A stretch of 64,000 nucleotides of DNA from Sphagnum compactum (GCA_965153455.1 OZ234494.1:11780001-11844000); one strand, 5' to 3'. Numbered from the stretch's first letter, positions 12,711 to 24,255 are shown. Translations and numbers: made by a program. Notes: a model not told the origin generated them from the letters alone.

Positions 12711-13039
12711 TGGGCCTTGCCTTGGTAGGCCCTTTATTGTGTTTAGATTCATTATAGAGTATTATAGTAGCTTAAGGGAATTTGGCCCCTAGGTAATAAA
12801 TAATAGGTCTATTTTTTACATGAGGATTTTTGAAGGATGATATTTTGGCTTGTGTTGAAACTTGAGATTAGTTATAAAGTTATAATTATCTTGAATGATT
12901 TTAGTCTCTTTTTTCAGGATTTTGGAAGATTATATAATTTTTGCATGGTGAAATATTTGAGTTTTCATAATTCTTCTTTTGCCTTAAGATACTTTTAAAT
13001 TAATGTAAATGGCAAGGCCACGGTGTGACACACCCCTTT
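12711..13039 (-). repeat. Dispersed repeat family B, copy 1
   Basis: Matches 17818-18155 (same orientation) and 39885-40222 (opposite orientation) over its whole length. Shared phrases include GATGATATTTTGGCTTGTG, GGTGAAATATTTGA and the terminal TGTAAATGGCAAGGCCAC followed by GGTGTGACACACCCCTT. On the minus strand the element begins TGTGTCACACCGTGGCC. The TG... start and ~330-bp length would suit a solo LTR, but no target duplication is visible. No coding capacity. Confidence 0.8.
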
Positions 13040-13057
13040 GTTTACTTTCCTCTCTGA

Positions 13058-13140
13058 CCTGTAGCCAAAATTTTGCTAATTACTCTTGTGCATGATTGCC
13101 AATGAGGCTACATCCACAAAATTGAGAAAAAAACAAGGCA
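13058..13140 (+). repeat. Dispersed repeat family A, partial copy
   Basis: Only the right-hand end of family A is present: TGTAGCCAAAATTTTGCTAA, then CATGATTGCCAATGAGGCTA and CATCCACAAAATTGAG. The same end occurs near 13997-14063 and 14676-14745. It lies directly beside family B copy 1. Confidence 0.55.
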
Positions 13141-13199
13141 ATGGCATGTTAGCTACTTATGAAAGGAAATAAATATGGGTTGTTTTTGGCGGTATTGAA

Positions 13200-13545
13200 A
13201 AAAGTAAAAAGCAAAGTATATCCAATATTCTCTCACCCATTACCATTCACTGACATAAATTGATTCATATTTATTTATTTATAAAATTTTGAAATTATTA
13301 CATTCTCACGATCTATTATGATGTGGTGTGGTCATCCGAGGAGTGAAATTATTCCGATTGTAACCTGCTATAATAATTATGATGGTTTTTTCAGTTCACT
13401 ATTTTCAGGATTATTTAATGATGAAACTGACCATAGGGGTAAAGCACACCATATGTGTGCAGGAAAAAAAATGTTATGTCCAATGAAATTGCTAGATCTG
13501 GTTGTTTTTGAATTTTTTTTTTCTTTGCTATCTTGAGTGAATTAA
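13200..13545 (+). repeat. Diverged repeat pair, left copy
   Basis: Resembles 15330-15540. Both contain TTTTGAAATTATT-like sequence, a (T/C)ATGATCTAT-like phrase, GTGAAA(G)TTATTC(C/A)GA, a GTAACCTGCTATAATAATTA / GTAGCCTATGATAATTATG stretch, then ATTATTTAATGA and AACTGAC. Coding is not indicated. It may be part of a larger old element spanning 12.7-16 kb. Confidence 0.5.
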
Positions 13546-13774
13546 CAGTTAAAATGTGTAATATGATAGGGTTTGGTAGGTTTGTGAGAATTTTAGAAGA
13601 CCAATAGAAATGGCCGATTAGGGACCATTATTTTCAATATTCAAGAGAAACGGTTATGTGTAGACTTGAAGATTTATTTTTTCAGGCCAATGGGATTGTT
13701 GGATTTGGTGGACTGAAGTTGTTTTCTTAGTTAACTTGAGGGAACTAATAGGTAGTTCAATGTTTACCTAGTGT

Positions 13775-14063
13775 CTTTTTTTCGGGGGCGAAATTCCGCC
13801 AAATTTCTACCTAAAAAATATGATTTCAACCTATACAAAAGAGTTTCCATGAAAAAAAAAGGGGCCCCAAATTCGCCATATTTCGAGAAAAAAAAGTTTC
13901 CAGATTGCCAGATTTTTATGATAAGTTCCACTAAGTAGCCAAGAATATAGAAGGATCCTTTTTTAAGAAAAAACAAATTCCTACTTTCGTATTTAGTCTG
14001 TAGCCAAATGTGGCTAAATCATTTTATGGATGATTGCAAGTTCAGCTACATCACAAAATTTGG
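13775..14063 (+). repeat. Dispersed repeat family A, copy 1
   Basis: Shares ordered phrases with 14450-14757 and 22730-22972: a GGGGGCGAAATTC-like start, CCTRAAAAATATG, a 'TTTCCATG(G)AAAAA' stretch, TTCGCCA(T/G)ATTT, GATAAGTTCCA, AAGAATATAGAAGGATCC and TGTAGCCAAATGTGGCTAAA. No open frame of significance. A poly-A run follows at 14064-14097. Confidence 0.75.

Positions 14064-14097
<34 letters not shown>
14064..14097 (+). repeat. Poly-A tract
   Basis: About 34 consecutive A residues directly follow the family A copy. It could be the tail of a retroposed sequence in plus orientation, or simple slippage. Confidence 0.8.
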
Positions 14098-14105
<8 letters not shown>

Positions 14106-14164
14106 ATAGGCAGGGTTCTGACACATTCCATTTGCCAGGGATGGGCCTCTTGTTGGTTCTACCG

Positions 14165-14440
14165 ATTTCTGTTGCTGATGTAATTCAATGGGGGGTTCTG
14201 GCACATTCCTTGTGCACTGTGTTTATGTCATATGGTGGTCATCTGTTCCGTTCTACCGATTTTCAGTACACTGTAATTACTGTAGTTACTGTAGTATCTT
14301 ATTTCTGTTGCTGATGTAATTCAATGGGGGGTTCTGGCACATTCCTTTTGCACTGTGTTTATGTCATATGGTGGTCATTTGTTCCGTTCTACCGATTTTC
14401 AGTACACTGTAATTACTGTAGTTACTGTAGTATCTTCGTC
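14165..14440 (+). repeat. 136-bp tandem duplication
   Basis: Two near-identical units at an exact 136-bp offset, each with TTTCTGTTGCTGATGTAATT, GGGGGGTTCTGGCACATTCC, TATGTCATATGGTGGTCAT and CACTGTAATTACTGTAGTTA. A shorter related phrase (GGTTCTGACACATTCC) lies just upstream at ~14115. The open frames over it merely repeat the same peptide and are not taken as genes. Confidence 0.9.
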
Positions 14441-14449
14441 GCTGAGTAG

Positions 14450-14757
14450 TGTTTTTTCTAAAAAATTTGACCTGAAAAATATGAATTTGCCTTATACAAA
14501 GGAATTTTCATGGGAAAAAAAAATGGCCCAAAAAATTCGCCAGATTTCCATTTTTTTTTTAAATTATTATTTTTTGTTTTTCCAAATTGTCAATTTTTTA
14601 CGATAAGTTCCAGTAGGGTTGTCAAGAGTATAGAAGGATTCTGGTTTTTCTTTAATTTTTAAATTCATATCTAGTATGTAGTCAATTCTGGCTAAACCAT
14701 CTTATGGATGATTGCCACTTCAGCTACATCCAAAAAAATTTATGAAAAAAAACCCTG
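14450..14757 (+). repeat. Dispersed repeat family A, copy 2
   Basis: Same ordered phrases as copy 1: CCTGAAAAATATGAATTTGC, TTTTCATGGGAAAAAAA, TTCGCCAGATTTCC, GATAAGTTCCAGTAGG, AAGAGTATAGAAGGATT, ATGTAGTCAATTCTGGCTAA and ATGGATGATTGCCACTTCAG. The three full copies all face the plus strand. Confidence 0.75.
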
Positions 14758-14839
14758 GCACTTGGGGGTGCTGAATTATTTTAAAAATATTTTTTCAAGA
14801 TCCACTTCGGCAGTACAAATGATAATCTATGAAATTTCA

Positions 14840-14900
14840 GCAATAAATATAGGCAGGTCCTTTTGGCAATAAATATAGGCAGCTCCTTTTGGCAACTACT
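14840..14900 (+). repeat. 29-bp tandem duplication
   Basis: GCAATAAATATAGGCAGGTC and CTTTTG is followed immediately by the same phrase with GCTC in place of GGTC. Two copies only. Confidence 0.85.
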
Positions 14901-16670
14901 TTTGACTTTGAATTTTTTAGAGGAACATTATTTACTATTTTTTTCTGCAAAAAAAAAAAAAAAAAAGGTGGGGAAGAAATAATGTTCCACCAAATTATAG
15001 GATAGAAAAAAATGTTGTCAATTATTGGATTACCTGCTCTACAATGGAGGATTGGTGTGAAGCAAGAAGCTCTCTAGGTTTCCACCAATTTTGGTTATTT
15101 TCCCTCCATTTTGTAATTTCTTTAAAAATTTGACATTTTAAACAAATAAATTCTAAAATATTTCAACATTTTCAAAAATAATCTAATTACTACCGAACCT
15201 AAAAAAAAAGGTACTACAGTGTACAAATCAATGTATGAATCTGATTATCTAATCTTTCTAGCATTTCTTCTCCAGACAAACTAGCATACCGTAGCCTAGG
15301 GTCAGTTTTCACATTGACAAAAAAAAATTTTAAAAAAATTTGAAATTTGAAATTATTGAAATTTTCATGATCTATATATGAGATTGTCACATGAGTAGTG
15401 AAAGTTATTCAGAGTGTAGCCTATGATAATTATGTTGATTTTCAACATCATGTCAACTTCATATTTTCACAATAATTCATTTCACTATTTTGATGATTAT
15501 TTAATGACAAAACTGACTTTAGGTAAGGTAGTTTCCTTGGCACCTTTTGGCACAAATTATATTATTTTAAGAAAAAATGCTTATATTTTTCAAGAAGTAA
15601 TTTTCTCAAAGATTTTTTTTTTGGGGCGATGGAAAATGAAGAATCGTTTGAAAATATTCAGGAGTATTACAATTTTTCAATCCAATCTTCAAAATTAATT
15701 AGTTTTGCAGCAAACATGTGCTGAAGCTGCCCCCTTACTACAGTAGTAGCTTGCTTGCACACTTGGTAGGTGGGCTTTTCTTTTTGCTTTTTATGTGTGT
15801 CAACTTTGTTTTGGCATGATTTGCTGTGTTTTACTATTTCTATTCTTGTTAAGAGGAGTATAGCACTACAGGCATTGCAATTGGCATTGTGCATTTTTCA
15901 TATTCTTGTCATGCCCCCAACACTGACAGGTGAACTATTCCAACTTCTAACAAGCAAGATATGAACAAACCCAATTCAGCTTTCCTTCTTTTATGAAGGG
16001 TAAAGCTCGACAATTCATTTTATCGTGGTTTTAGCTCCCTTCTCTTTGGGGCTATTGCCGCTCGGGTGTGTAGAGAGCTTACGACCATAATGCCCTCAAT
16101 GGAACCTTACCACTCTTTTTTTTTTTAATTGGCAAAAATTTCACCAGAAAGAGAAATTCAAAATTCAAAATAAAATGATTTTGGAGGGTTTCAATCTTAG
16201 AGAAAACAAGTAAAAGATCACAAGATTCCCATATTTGGTTTTCAGTGTTAATCATAAAGACAAAAGGTTGATTAGAAATTTTGTGCTTCATATCTGGTTT
16301 ATATGCTCTTTTTTCTATAGCTTCCTATGTATGATCATCACTTATGTTACATTAAAAAAATCCTTAAAAAGACACCGTACTTAGTAATGTTTCATTTTTG
16401 TGAAGCAAAATTTATTTTGTAGTGTGGCAACAAATTTTTGTGGATTTTTAGGATTGAAAAAATGGATTAAAAAAGAAATTACTATTTTTTTGGAAAAAGC
16501 TCGTCACACTTTAGAAACCACAAAATTGATGGAAAAAAAAAGGAAAAAAAGACAAAAAAGAAAAACCCAACATGTACAGTAATCCTAAAATGAAACCCCA
16601 ATGGAAAGTATAGTGAGTTGAAACTCAAGTGATCACCAAAAACAGCAACAACAACAGCTTTCATAAATGT
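14901..16670. other. AT-rich spacer with diverged repeats
   Basis: Contains a poly-A run (14950-14966) and the right copy (about 15330-15540) of the repeat pair described at 13200-13545. A phrase near 15683-15735 (ATCTTCAAAATTAATTA...TGCTGAAGCTGCCC) recurs in diverged form near 42290-42350. Open frames here have no recognisable domain. Confidence 0.45.
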
Positions 16671-16719
16671 TCATCATTGCTTCCACAAAACAAAAAAGGA
16701 ATCCAGTCCAGTCTATTAT

Positions 16720-16953
16720 TTGGCAGGCACAGAGACAGAGAGAGAGAAGCCAAAAAACCAGAGTCATGATAGTGACCAAATTCCGATTGAAGAATTACCA
16801 CCTAATTCGGGGTACGTGCAGGTGGCGGTCAGGGTTTCAGATCACGAGAAAAAAGTGTTAGGGAGAATTGGGTCAGACTCCAGAGCCTTCAGAAAGCCCA
16901 GAAATGGTAGTGGCTCATATAACACGTCGTCGGTGCTCTTCTTGTCTTTATAG
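16720..16953 (+). CDS. Possible exon of an unrecognised gene
   Basis: A 77-codon open frame beginning at an ATG in good context (MAGTETEREKPKNQSHD...) stands out from its neighbours by balanced composition and by a segment that reads like folded protein: GYVQVAVRVSDHEKKVLGRI, then GSDSRAFRKPRNGSG. A GT that could act as a donor occurs inside the TCGTCGGTGCTC stretch at ~16930, and no clear downstream exon was found. The following 150 bases include two copies of GGGAGATCCCTC and an AAT/AAC microsatellite at 17086-17109. I do not recognise the protein. It could be a first exon, a gene fragment carried by a transposon, or chance. Confidence 0.3.
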   Translation: MAGTETEREKPKNQSHDSDQIPIEELPPNSGYVQVAVRVSDHEKKVLGRIGSDSRAFRKPRNGSGSYNTSSVLFLSL

Positions 16954-17817
16954 AAACCCTCCCATTATGGAAACAACTCTCTTTTTTCATTTCCTGGCTT
17001 CTTTCCTGTTTCGTAGAAAAGAAATAATTTTCATGGGAACGTGGGAACATATAAAATTGGGGGAGATCCCTCGGTGGCGGCGGCATCATAATAATAATAA
17101 TAACAACAACGCCCTAGGGTTCTTCTGCTGTGGGAGATCCCTCAAAATACACAAAGAAAAAAATATTTAAAAAAAAAGGGAGTTGTTTCTTTACAAGAGA
17201 GAGAGATTTTCGACAACCAGCACAAAGTGTATATATCATGAAAGTGATCTCAAGCCTACTTATAGGTGTAGGTACTTCTAGGTGTAAGATCACTCCTACT
17301 AGGTGCTTCTTAGGTGCTTTCTTTTTGCTTGCAGATACCTACCTTACTTCTAAGGTACCTTTCCCATGTGTGTACCAGGAGGAGCAGAATTTTTACCATC
17401 ATATAAATAATTCCAAGAACATCAATGATCCCCTGTGCACATAGAGAGGTAGTAATAGTAGTAGTATTTCCCTGCATTCTTTCGGAACTTTCAAAATCAT
17501 TTTTTTCATTTCATTTCTAAGTATAGCCTATTTTCTGGATAGGTGCATCTTTTATACTCCATGCGTGCAATTTTGGTTTTCAAAAAAGCTGCAACAGGGA
17601 TGTTTGTTCTTTTGTGTTTGGGTGTCACTTACCGCCATTTGAACTTATTGGTCTTTGTATCTCTGTTTTGCCTGATCACCATGTAGTCTCTCAAGTACAC
17701 AAGGGTTAAGCAGGTCTTGAAGGCCTTTTTACTAATATGTAAATTGTACTTTGGATTTTGTTTGCAACTACATATAATAAAAAACTTTTTTGTGAGTGGG
17801 TTTGGGTTTTTTCTTTG
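16954..17817. other. Spacer with simple repeats
   Basis: Holds a short ATA/ACA trinucleotide run (17086-17109), repeated GGGAGATCCCTC and repeated 'TAGGTG(C/T)' words around 17265-17320. No gene is supported. Confidence 0.4.
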
Positions 17818-18155
17818 TTGGTATTGCCTACCAAGGCCAAGGATATTATTATTGTGTTTAGATTCATCATCATAGAGAGTATAGTAGCTTAAGAGATTTT
17901 GGCCCCTATGTATAGTAGGTCTATTTTTATATGAGGATTTTTGAAAGATGATATTTTGGCTTGTGTTGAAACTTGACATTAGTTAGAGAGAGTTATGATA
18001 TCTTGAAGCATTTTGGTTTCTTTTTAGAGGACTTTTTTTTTGAAGATTATATTTTTGCGCGGTGAAATATTTGAATTTCCATAATTTTATTTTTTCTTTG
18101 CCTTAGAATACCTTTTTAATGTAAATGGCAAGGCCACAGTGTGACACACCCCTTA
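17818..18155 (-). repeat. Dispersed repeat family B, copy 2
   Basis: Closely matches copy 1: TTGTGTTTAGATTCATCATC, AGTATAGTAGCTTAAGAG, TTTTGGCCCCTATG, GATGATATTTTGGCTTGTG, GGTGAAATATTTGAATTTCC and the terminal AAGGCCACAGTGTGACACAC. On its minus strand the inner end reads ...ACCAACAAAG, as in copy 3. Confidence 0.85.
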
Positions 18156-19270
18156 TTCTTTCATGTCTCACATACCATAGGAATTTTGTCTGGATCAGCA
18201 CTCAGGTGTTGAATAATGTTTCTTGTATTTTTAAAATAGAGTTGGGCAGTAAAAAATTGGTGATTTTGACCTAGTATTATGCTGAAATAAAAAATTATAA
18301 ATACAACTTACACAGTTGTTTCAAGTTTGAATCTTTTTTTGATATTGATGAACAAATAATTTTCTTTATTAACTTTAAAGGTTTTGAGTAGTTATATTTC
18401 AATGTGGGGGTAGCTATTAGAAATTGCACCCAAAACCCACTTGGGTATCGAGCTAGGTATTAGAGTTGATAACTACGATTATCAAAAAAATCAAATATCA
18501 AGTTTTGATATATAACTGCTGTTTCCCAAAAACTAAAAAACTTGATTATTACATGTAACCCTAATTCTCAAAAAACAAATTTGACAAGTCAAATAACCAC
18601 CTAAAAAATTGTCGATTCTTTCATCAAACCTGAATGGTAACCCTATCTTGTAAATCATGCTACTTCCAAGTTCCAACTCTTTGTCAAGTGTTTTTTAATA
18701 AAACAAACCTCTGATACTACAACCAGACTCGTACGTTTATAAATTGATACTAGTACAACAGAAGTAGTAATTGCAAGAGTTGTTCAGTTATTGATTTCAA
18801 AAGGAACTTGTGGTCCTGGTTATTATTTTTATTTTTTAATTAATTTTTTCCTTCATGGTTGTTTGTTGGGGTGGCAAGATTGTGTGGCATTTTTACATAG
18901 TGTCGAGGTATGGGTGAAAAAAAACAATCACATGTGGTAGGAGTAGTTGCAAGCACTACTTGAAAAGTTTTTCCAATGTTTAAGAACTTTGCACGGTAGC
19001 TTTAGCCTCATTCCCATTATTGTTGGATTCATTTGTTGGATTTGAATAACAAGAATTTTCGTGATCCTCTTCTTCTACACTAGTGAACATATCACTTGGA
19101 ACAGACTTTCCAACCATGGTTTCAATGGCCATATCCATGAAACCCTAAACCTTGATTTTATGTTGTGTTTTTTTGAGGATTGTTGCAAGGCTTTATCCAC
19201 CCATGTTATTAATGTGTTTTGTCTAGTTCAAGATAATTATTTTTTGCCATAACAAAGTTTCTTTCCTTTC
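18156..19270. other. AT-rich spacer
   Basis: No gene or clear repeat is recognised. The 63-codon plus-strand frame at 19061-19252 has no domain signal. Confidence 0.5.
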
Positions 19271-21194
19271 TAAATGTTGTTTTGAATGGTTTGAAGCAAA
19301 TGACATCCAATGGTTAGAGCGCATGTGAAATATGGGTAAGTAAGGTGACCATGTTCAACGTAATTTCTACTACTTGTTCAAGTGTTTCTATTGTCACATG
19401 AAAACCATGCCCATCTAGAATAAAAAAATGTCAATTCTTTTCAGAAACCCCCCCTTGGAACATACTATAGAAAGAAAATTCAACCACTGGTTGAAGAGGT
19501 AAGTTATCATCCATGGTTTTTTTTACATTGCCATGTATGTTCTTGCTCTACATAATTCAATGTAATCTTTTTGCATCCTTGAACCTCTAAAAATGTAAAA
19601 TGGAAGCAAGGTTGCCCTTGCAACATTAATAACACAATTCATAGTCAACCAATCTCGAGATTTAGGGATGGTGTTGTAAACATCATGAAAACTTCATCTA
19701 CTTAAAACCCTAGCATTAGATTGTCACCTTAATTGAATTCCAAATGTGATATGATGGATATTTGTGTTATGTGTACATGATTTTCAAGTTGTAATAAAAT
19801 GTATGGCATGCTTCCCTAGTAAGCCTTTTCGCCCTAGACACCTTAAGTCCTTCTATGAGCCAAATACTGATTTTTGGATGATGTTTTAAAACCAATACCA
19901 TTAGTTGCTTCTTAGAACACCATTCTGAAATAGGGTAGGTATGGTCTCTGTGATTTCAACAACCTTCAATTTTAACTATTGTAGGGCGATAAATAATCCA
20001 ACATTCTACATATTCAAAACTGAAGTGACAATTACTACATCCTCTTGTTCTGTTAACACACCTTAGGGGCCCATTTTTCTACTTTTGGTTTTACCATTAA
20101 GGTGATTTAAAAGTGAGGACAATGGAATGTTCTAATATCTACTATCCTTTTGCAAAGATGTGTGTCCTTTTTTCCACTACATCCATGGCATAGATTCTAG
20201 TTATTGAGTATCCATTTGGCCCATTTAAACACATTTGGTACTTTGTTAGTTCTAGTTTATCTTTATATTATTGTTGTGGGAAGATAATGTTGTTATTGTG
20301 TTGGTGTTGGGGCTGGTTTTGAATCTTGATTATGTTGTGTTGTTGGGGTGTCATGTTGTGGATGTTGGTTTTTTTAGTTTTCACAATTGGTACTTGAAAT
20401 CTCATTCTATCATTTTCATGGAACATTTAGATGTGTTGGAGTGTAATATATCAGTGGTGCACCCCTAGTATGTTGTAATGATTGTTGCAAGGCTACTTCC
20501 TACATTGGTACATTCATTTTAGGCCTATTTTTCCTAGTCCCAATCTCCAAAAACTTGGGGGTGTTTGTTAAGGTCTTACAAGAGGTACAAATCTATGTTT
20601 CTTTTATGAAGACCAATATATCAAAAATTGTGCTAGATTCGAATAGTTTTCAATTGCATAAGTTTCCACTTCCTCACAAAAAACATGTAGTTCATAGAAT
20701 TCAACAAAGTTTTTCCAATCTAATGTGACATCAGTTGTGGATGTGCATAAAATAGGAATGTATCTCAAAGTGTGACGTGATGGAAGAGAAGGAAATGTAC
20801 GACCCTTGCTATTATTAGAATGAGATAACATTTTTAGGAATGTAGATTCATGATTCCAACAATAATATAGGTAGTTTGAATATTTGATAGTGTATACTTG
20901 TACTAGCTTTGGTATGCCACTCATATTTGGCTTTTTTTGCACTATATCTATTTTTTCAAGCTCTTTTACCTCCTTTTTGACTACAAGTGTAATAAGAACT
21001 CCTTATACCTCCTCCTTAATTTCAAATGCAATAGGAACCTTTTTCTTGACCTCCTTCGTATTAAAGTCAACTTCTATTACCTTCTTGATTTCGATTGTAG
21101 CTAAGTTGTTGTCTAAACCCTTATTCATCCCAAATTGTACTTTTTTTAGAAAGCTGTGAAACTCTTGTAACTCACTTTCTACTTGATGTGACAT
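19271..21194 (-). pseudogene. Pogo-like (DDE_1 family) transposase, decayed copy 1
   Basis: Transposase on the minus strand, broken by many stops and frameshifts. In order: an N-terminal open piece beginning MSHQVESELQEFHSFLKK (21003-21194); a second piece ending ENYSNLAQFLIYW (20604-20942); a Psq/CENP-B-type helix-turn-helix region near 20000-20220, read as SLLNHLNGKT then GVLTEQEDVVIV; and the DDE catalytic region near 19300-19700, with the ILDGHGFHVTIETLEQ stretch giving the second catalytic Asp and HISHAL.PLDVICFKPFK the third. Several stops (for example in HAL*PLDV, GP*GVL and LQ*LKLK) fall where family members usually carry Gln, consistent with C-to-T decay. DDE_1 transposases cut and paste DNA; this copy cannot be active. 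A homologous copy lies at 47.3-50.7 kb. Confidence 0.8.
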
Positions 21195-22729
21195 GCTTAG
21201 TTTAGAATTACAAGGTTTTATTTTATGATTGCAAAGATATCTACCCTTACATTGTTACTACATGATTTTTTGTGAGAAATGCAATATACGAATTGTGATG
21301 GGGAAGTCCTTAATTGAATGACCGGGTTTTTATTCCAATGGAATATTCAAAGTTGTCTTAGTGTTATAATAGGCTTTGTTGATGGATATTCTAAAATAAG
21401 GCAAGTTGTTTATTTTGATGTACACAAATAATAAAATTTGAGGTTGACGTATGTTGTTACTTGTTCATTTAGGGATTTATTTTCAAACACTTGTATGGAT
21501 GTGTTTGTGCATAAAAATTTCAAATTCACAATCACATAACTATTGTTTAACATTGCCTTGGACCCCTATTCCAAACAAAAGATTGCATAGGAGCAATCCT
21601 AATTGTGTGCACTCCAAACTACTACCCTTTAAAAGTGGGATGTTTGGCCCCCCTATTTCCAAACACTTAATTTCCCAAACGCATTTGGTATCATAAAAAT
21701 TTCAGAACACAAGATTCATGACCAGACATTCGATGATAGGTGTGAATTTGAACAATAATCCACAGAACAAAAAAAAACTAGCGCGCAAGTGTTAACATAT
21801 TCTAAATGGCTGTTCAGTCACCGGCTGCCGATTGGTGATGGGCTGTTCTACCCTATCCACTGGCTATCACAATTGTATTGTAGAATCTCAGTTGGGTTCT
21901 GCACACAAGTGTCAAATAATTTATTTATTTTATAATTAAAAATTCTTCATGTGAGTTTTTTAGTTTTGAACTTTTCGGCATATAATGAATTTATATATAT
22001 TAAATTCTAACTCAACTTCAGAGTTCTTTTCTTGTCCTTGTGGTCATTCTCTTCGCGACCAACATGCTTATTTGTATTAGGGCGTGGTTTGATTCCAGAT
22101 TTCTGTAATTTAAATTTTTGAATTTTTTTGACAACGGAGTTAAATTTTTTTTCACAAAATTCAACAAAATAAAAAATAATTTCATTTATTCTGAAGTTGC
22201 CCATGTACTACAGAATGTAGTGTTAAATTTTTTTTTTAAAAAATCAAATGTCTTCAGATTGTTATGAATTTGAGGAAGAGATTGTCACCAGCATGAACAC
22301 TTTGCATGTAAGGATAAGTGGAGCAAGTACTCAGGTAGAATCCTTTAGATTGTTTTTTGTTTTGTTTTTTTTTTTTTTTTGTTTGGGGTCAATTTTGTGA
22401 CATACCCAAAGTGCCCATCACCCATAAGATAATTTAGCCAAATTTGGTTATGAATGACATATGAAAGTAAATTTTTTAAGTAGGCCTTTTATGTATTTTG
22501 GCTACCTATTGGAACCAAATACAAACATTTGGAGATTTTTTTATCAATGGTTTGTTAGAACTTTGGCATTTGAAAACCTGGAAAAAAAATCACTTCATGT
22601 CTGCTTTTAATTTCCCATTTTTCACCAAATTGTGCCATAAAGAGTGTTGCCAATGCACTAAAGAATGGACCCACTAGCCAGAACTAACTGGTTCCATTGG
22701 TGTATATGGAGGGCACCTTACCCTCATTG
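21195..22729. other. AT-rich spacer
   Basis: No gene is recognised. A T-run occurs near 22360-22380. The open frames at 21451-21696 and 22007-22204 show no domain. The 5' flank and any terminal inverted repeat of the adjacent pogo-like copy would be expected in the first part, but I could not delimit them. Confidence 0.45.
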
Positions 22730-22972
22730 GTTTTTTTGGGGGGTGAAAGTTTGCCCAAATTTCAACCTGAAAAATATGGTTTTGTCCTACACAAGGGATT
22801 TTTCATGGGAGAAAAATGACCCAAATTAGCCACATTTTGAAGGAAAAAAATTAAAATCCAAATCACCAGATTTTGATGAGAAGTTCCAGTAGGTAGCCAA
22901 GAAAATAGAAGGATGCTGGTTTTTTTCTACTTTCATTTGTAGTATGTAGCCAAATCTGGCTAAATTGATGAA
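22730..22972 (+). repeat. Dispersed repeat family A, copy 3
   Basis: Contains CAACCTGAAAAATATGGTTT, TTTTCATGGGAGAAAAATG, AGAAGTTCCAGTAGGTAGCC, AAGAAAATAGAAGGATGCTG and TATGTAGCCAAATCTGGCTA, in the same order and orientation as the copies at 13.8 and 14.5 kb. Confidence 0.75.
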
Positions 22973-24130
22973 ACCCCCTTGCTTACCCTGGCTAATATTA
23001 CAGCCGCAAAAGAGGAAACACTAATTACGCATTTTAGTGTATTTGGAGGTTGCATAATATAGTGCAGTTTTTACCTCTGCCAAAAGGCAGGCATTTCGGC
23101 AGACAATTATTCATTTTTGTGATATAATTATCTTTACTTAATTTGATGTTATTTTAAAAACTTCAATAAGGCTTTGATGAAGATTCAATAACAAAAATCA
23201 TAATGAAATGAAATGAAATTAAATTTTATTATTATTTTTTGTATTGTTGTTGTTTTTTTTATGTTATAAAAATTTATGATTGCCCTAAGATAGTAGACAT
23301 GCATGTATAATTTTAGGTTTTACCAAGCATATATGGGACAAACACAATTAGTTTCTATTTAGAAAGAAGAAGAAGAAGAAATGATGATGATGATGATGAT
23401 GATGATAATGAAAGAATGGTGTGAGAATGCATGTACAATTAGAAAAAAACCAGACCAGGTTTTCACTGCTGGATAACAAGCTCCAAACTGGGCAGTTCCA
23501 GGAATTCAGATCCTACCCGCAGCCCTGATTGCCAGAACAGCCCCATTCTGGGTCCTTATCTTACACATAATGCCTTGCCCTAACGTCTAAGGACTCTCAC
23601 TAGGATCCGGACACATTCCCTGGTGGAAAGGGAATATAGGGAGGTAAGAAATGACGGAATTGACCACCATGGCCAAATTCTGACAATCTGAAAATCTTGT
23701 ACGGTCTCCGTTCACAGTGGTAGACAATTCCTTCTGACATGGGCAAAAGGTCGTTCCAACAGTGGGAAGTCACCCGTCTGAATTTTCACCCTACAGGAGA
23801 CACTTAAAAATTCTGGACCGGAATTCTGGAACTTTGATTCTGGGCGGATTCCTGTCATTCACCCGTCGGAATGATTACCAAAACTCATCATTCCAACGTT
23901 CTGACGGAATTCCAGTGTGTATAGCCAGACAGACATACCGGAACAGTGCCTTTTTCTTTTTCTTTTTTCTTTTTCATTCGAAAATTTGGCGAAATTAATC
24001 ACAAAAAATAAGAAAAATTAGTCGAATTTACACTAGAAAACAACAAATTTCCAAAAATTTCCCATTTCCCAATTTCTTTGTCGAGAAATATCCAAATTTC
24101 GCCAGAAAAAAAAGAAAAAAAACACTGGCA
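22973..24130. other. Spacer with microsatellites and a more GC-balanced patch
   Basis: A GAA then GATGAT microsatellite lies at about 23364-23410. From about 23455 to 23950 the base composition is more balanced, with repeated GGAATTC and TTCTGG words, but no domain is visible in the 78-codon frame there. The stretch 23960-24120 (AAAATTAGTCGAATTTACAC..., AATTTCC words) weakly resembles 39560-39680. Confidence 0.4.
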
Positions 24131-24144
24131 CTGGAACGACAACC

Positions 24145-24255
24145 CGCCATAACTACGGGTCCCTTTTAGCCGCGGGCGTCTGCTTCGGAACCACACCCGC
24201 CCCGCCATAGCTTCGGGTCCCTTCGCGCTGCAGGCGTCTGTGTTCCGTGCGCACG
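24145..24255 (+). repeat. GC-rich imperfect ~54-bp tandem duplication
   Basis: CCGCCATAACTACGGGTCCC then GCGGGCGTCTGCTTCGG is followed by CCGCCATAGCTTCGGGTCCC then GCAGGCGTCTGTGTTCC. It is one of the few GC- and CpG-rich stretches in the window and lies about 0.7 kb upstream of the Sec14-like start codon, so it may be part of that gene's promoter region. Confidence 0.7.
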
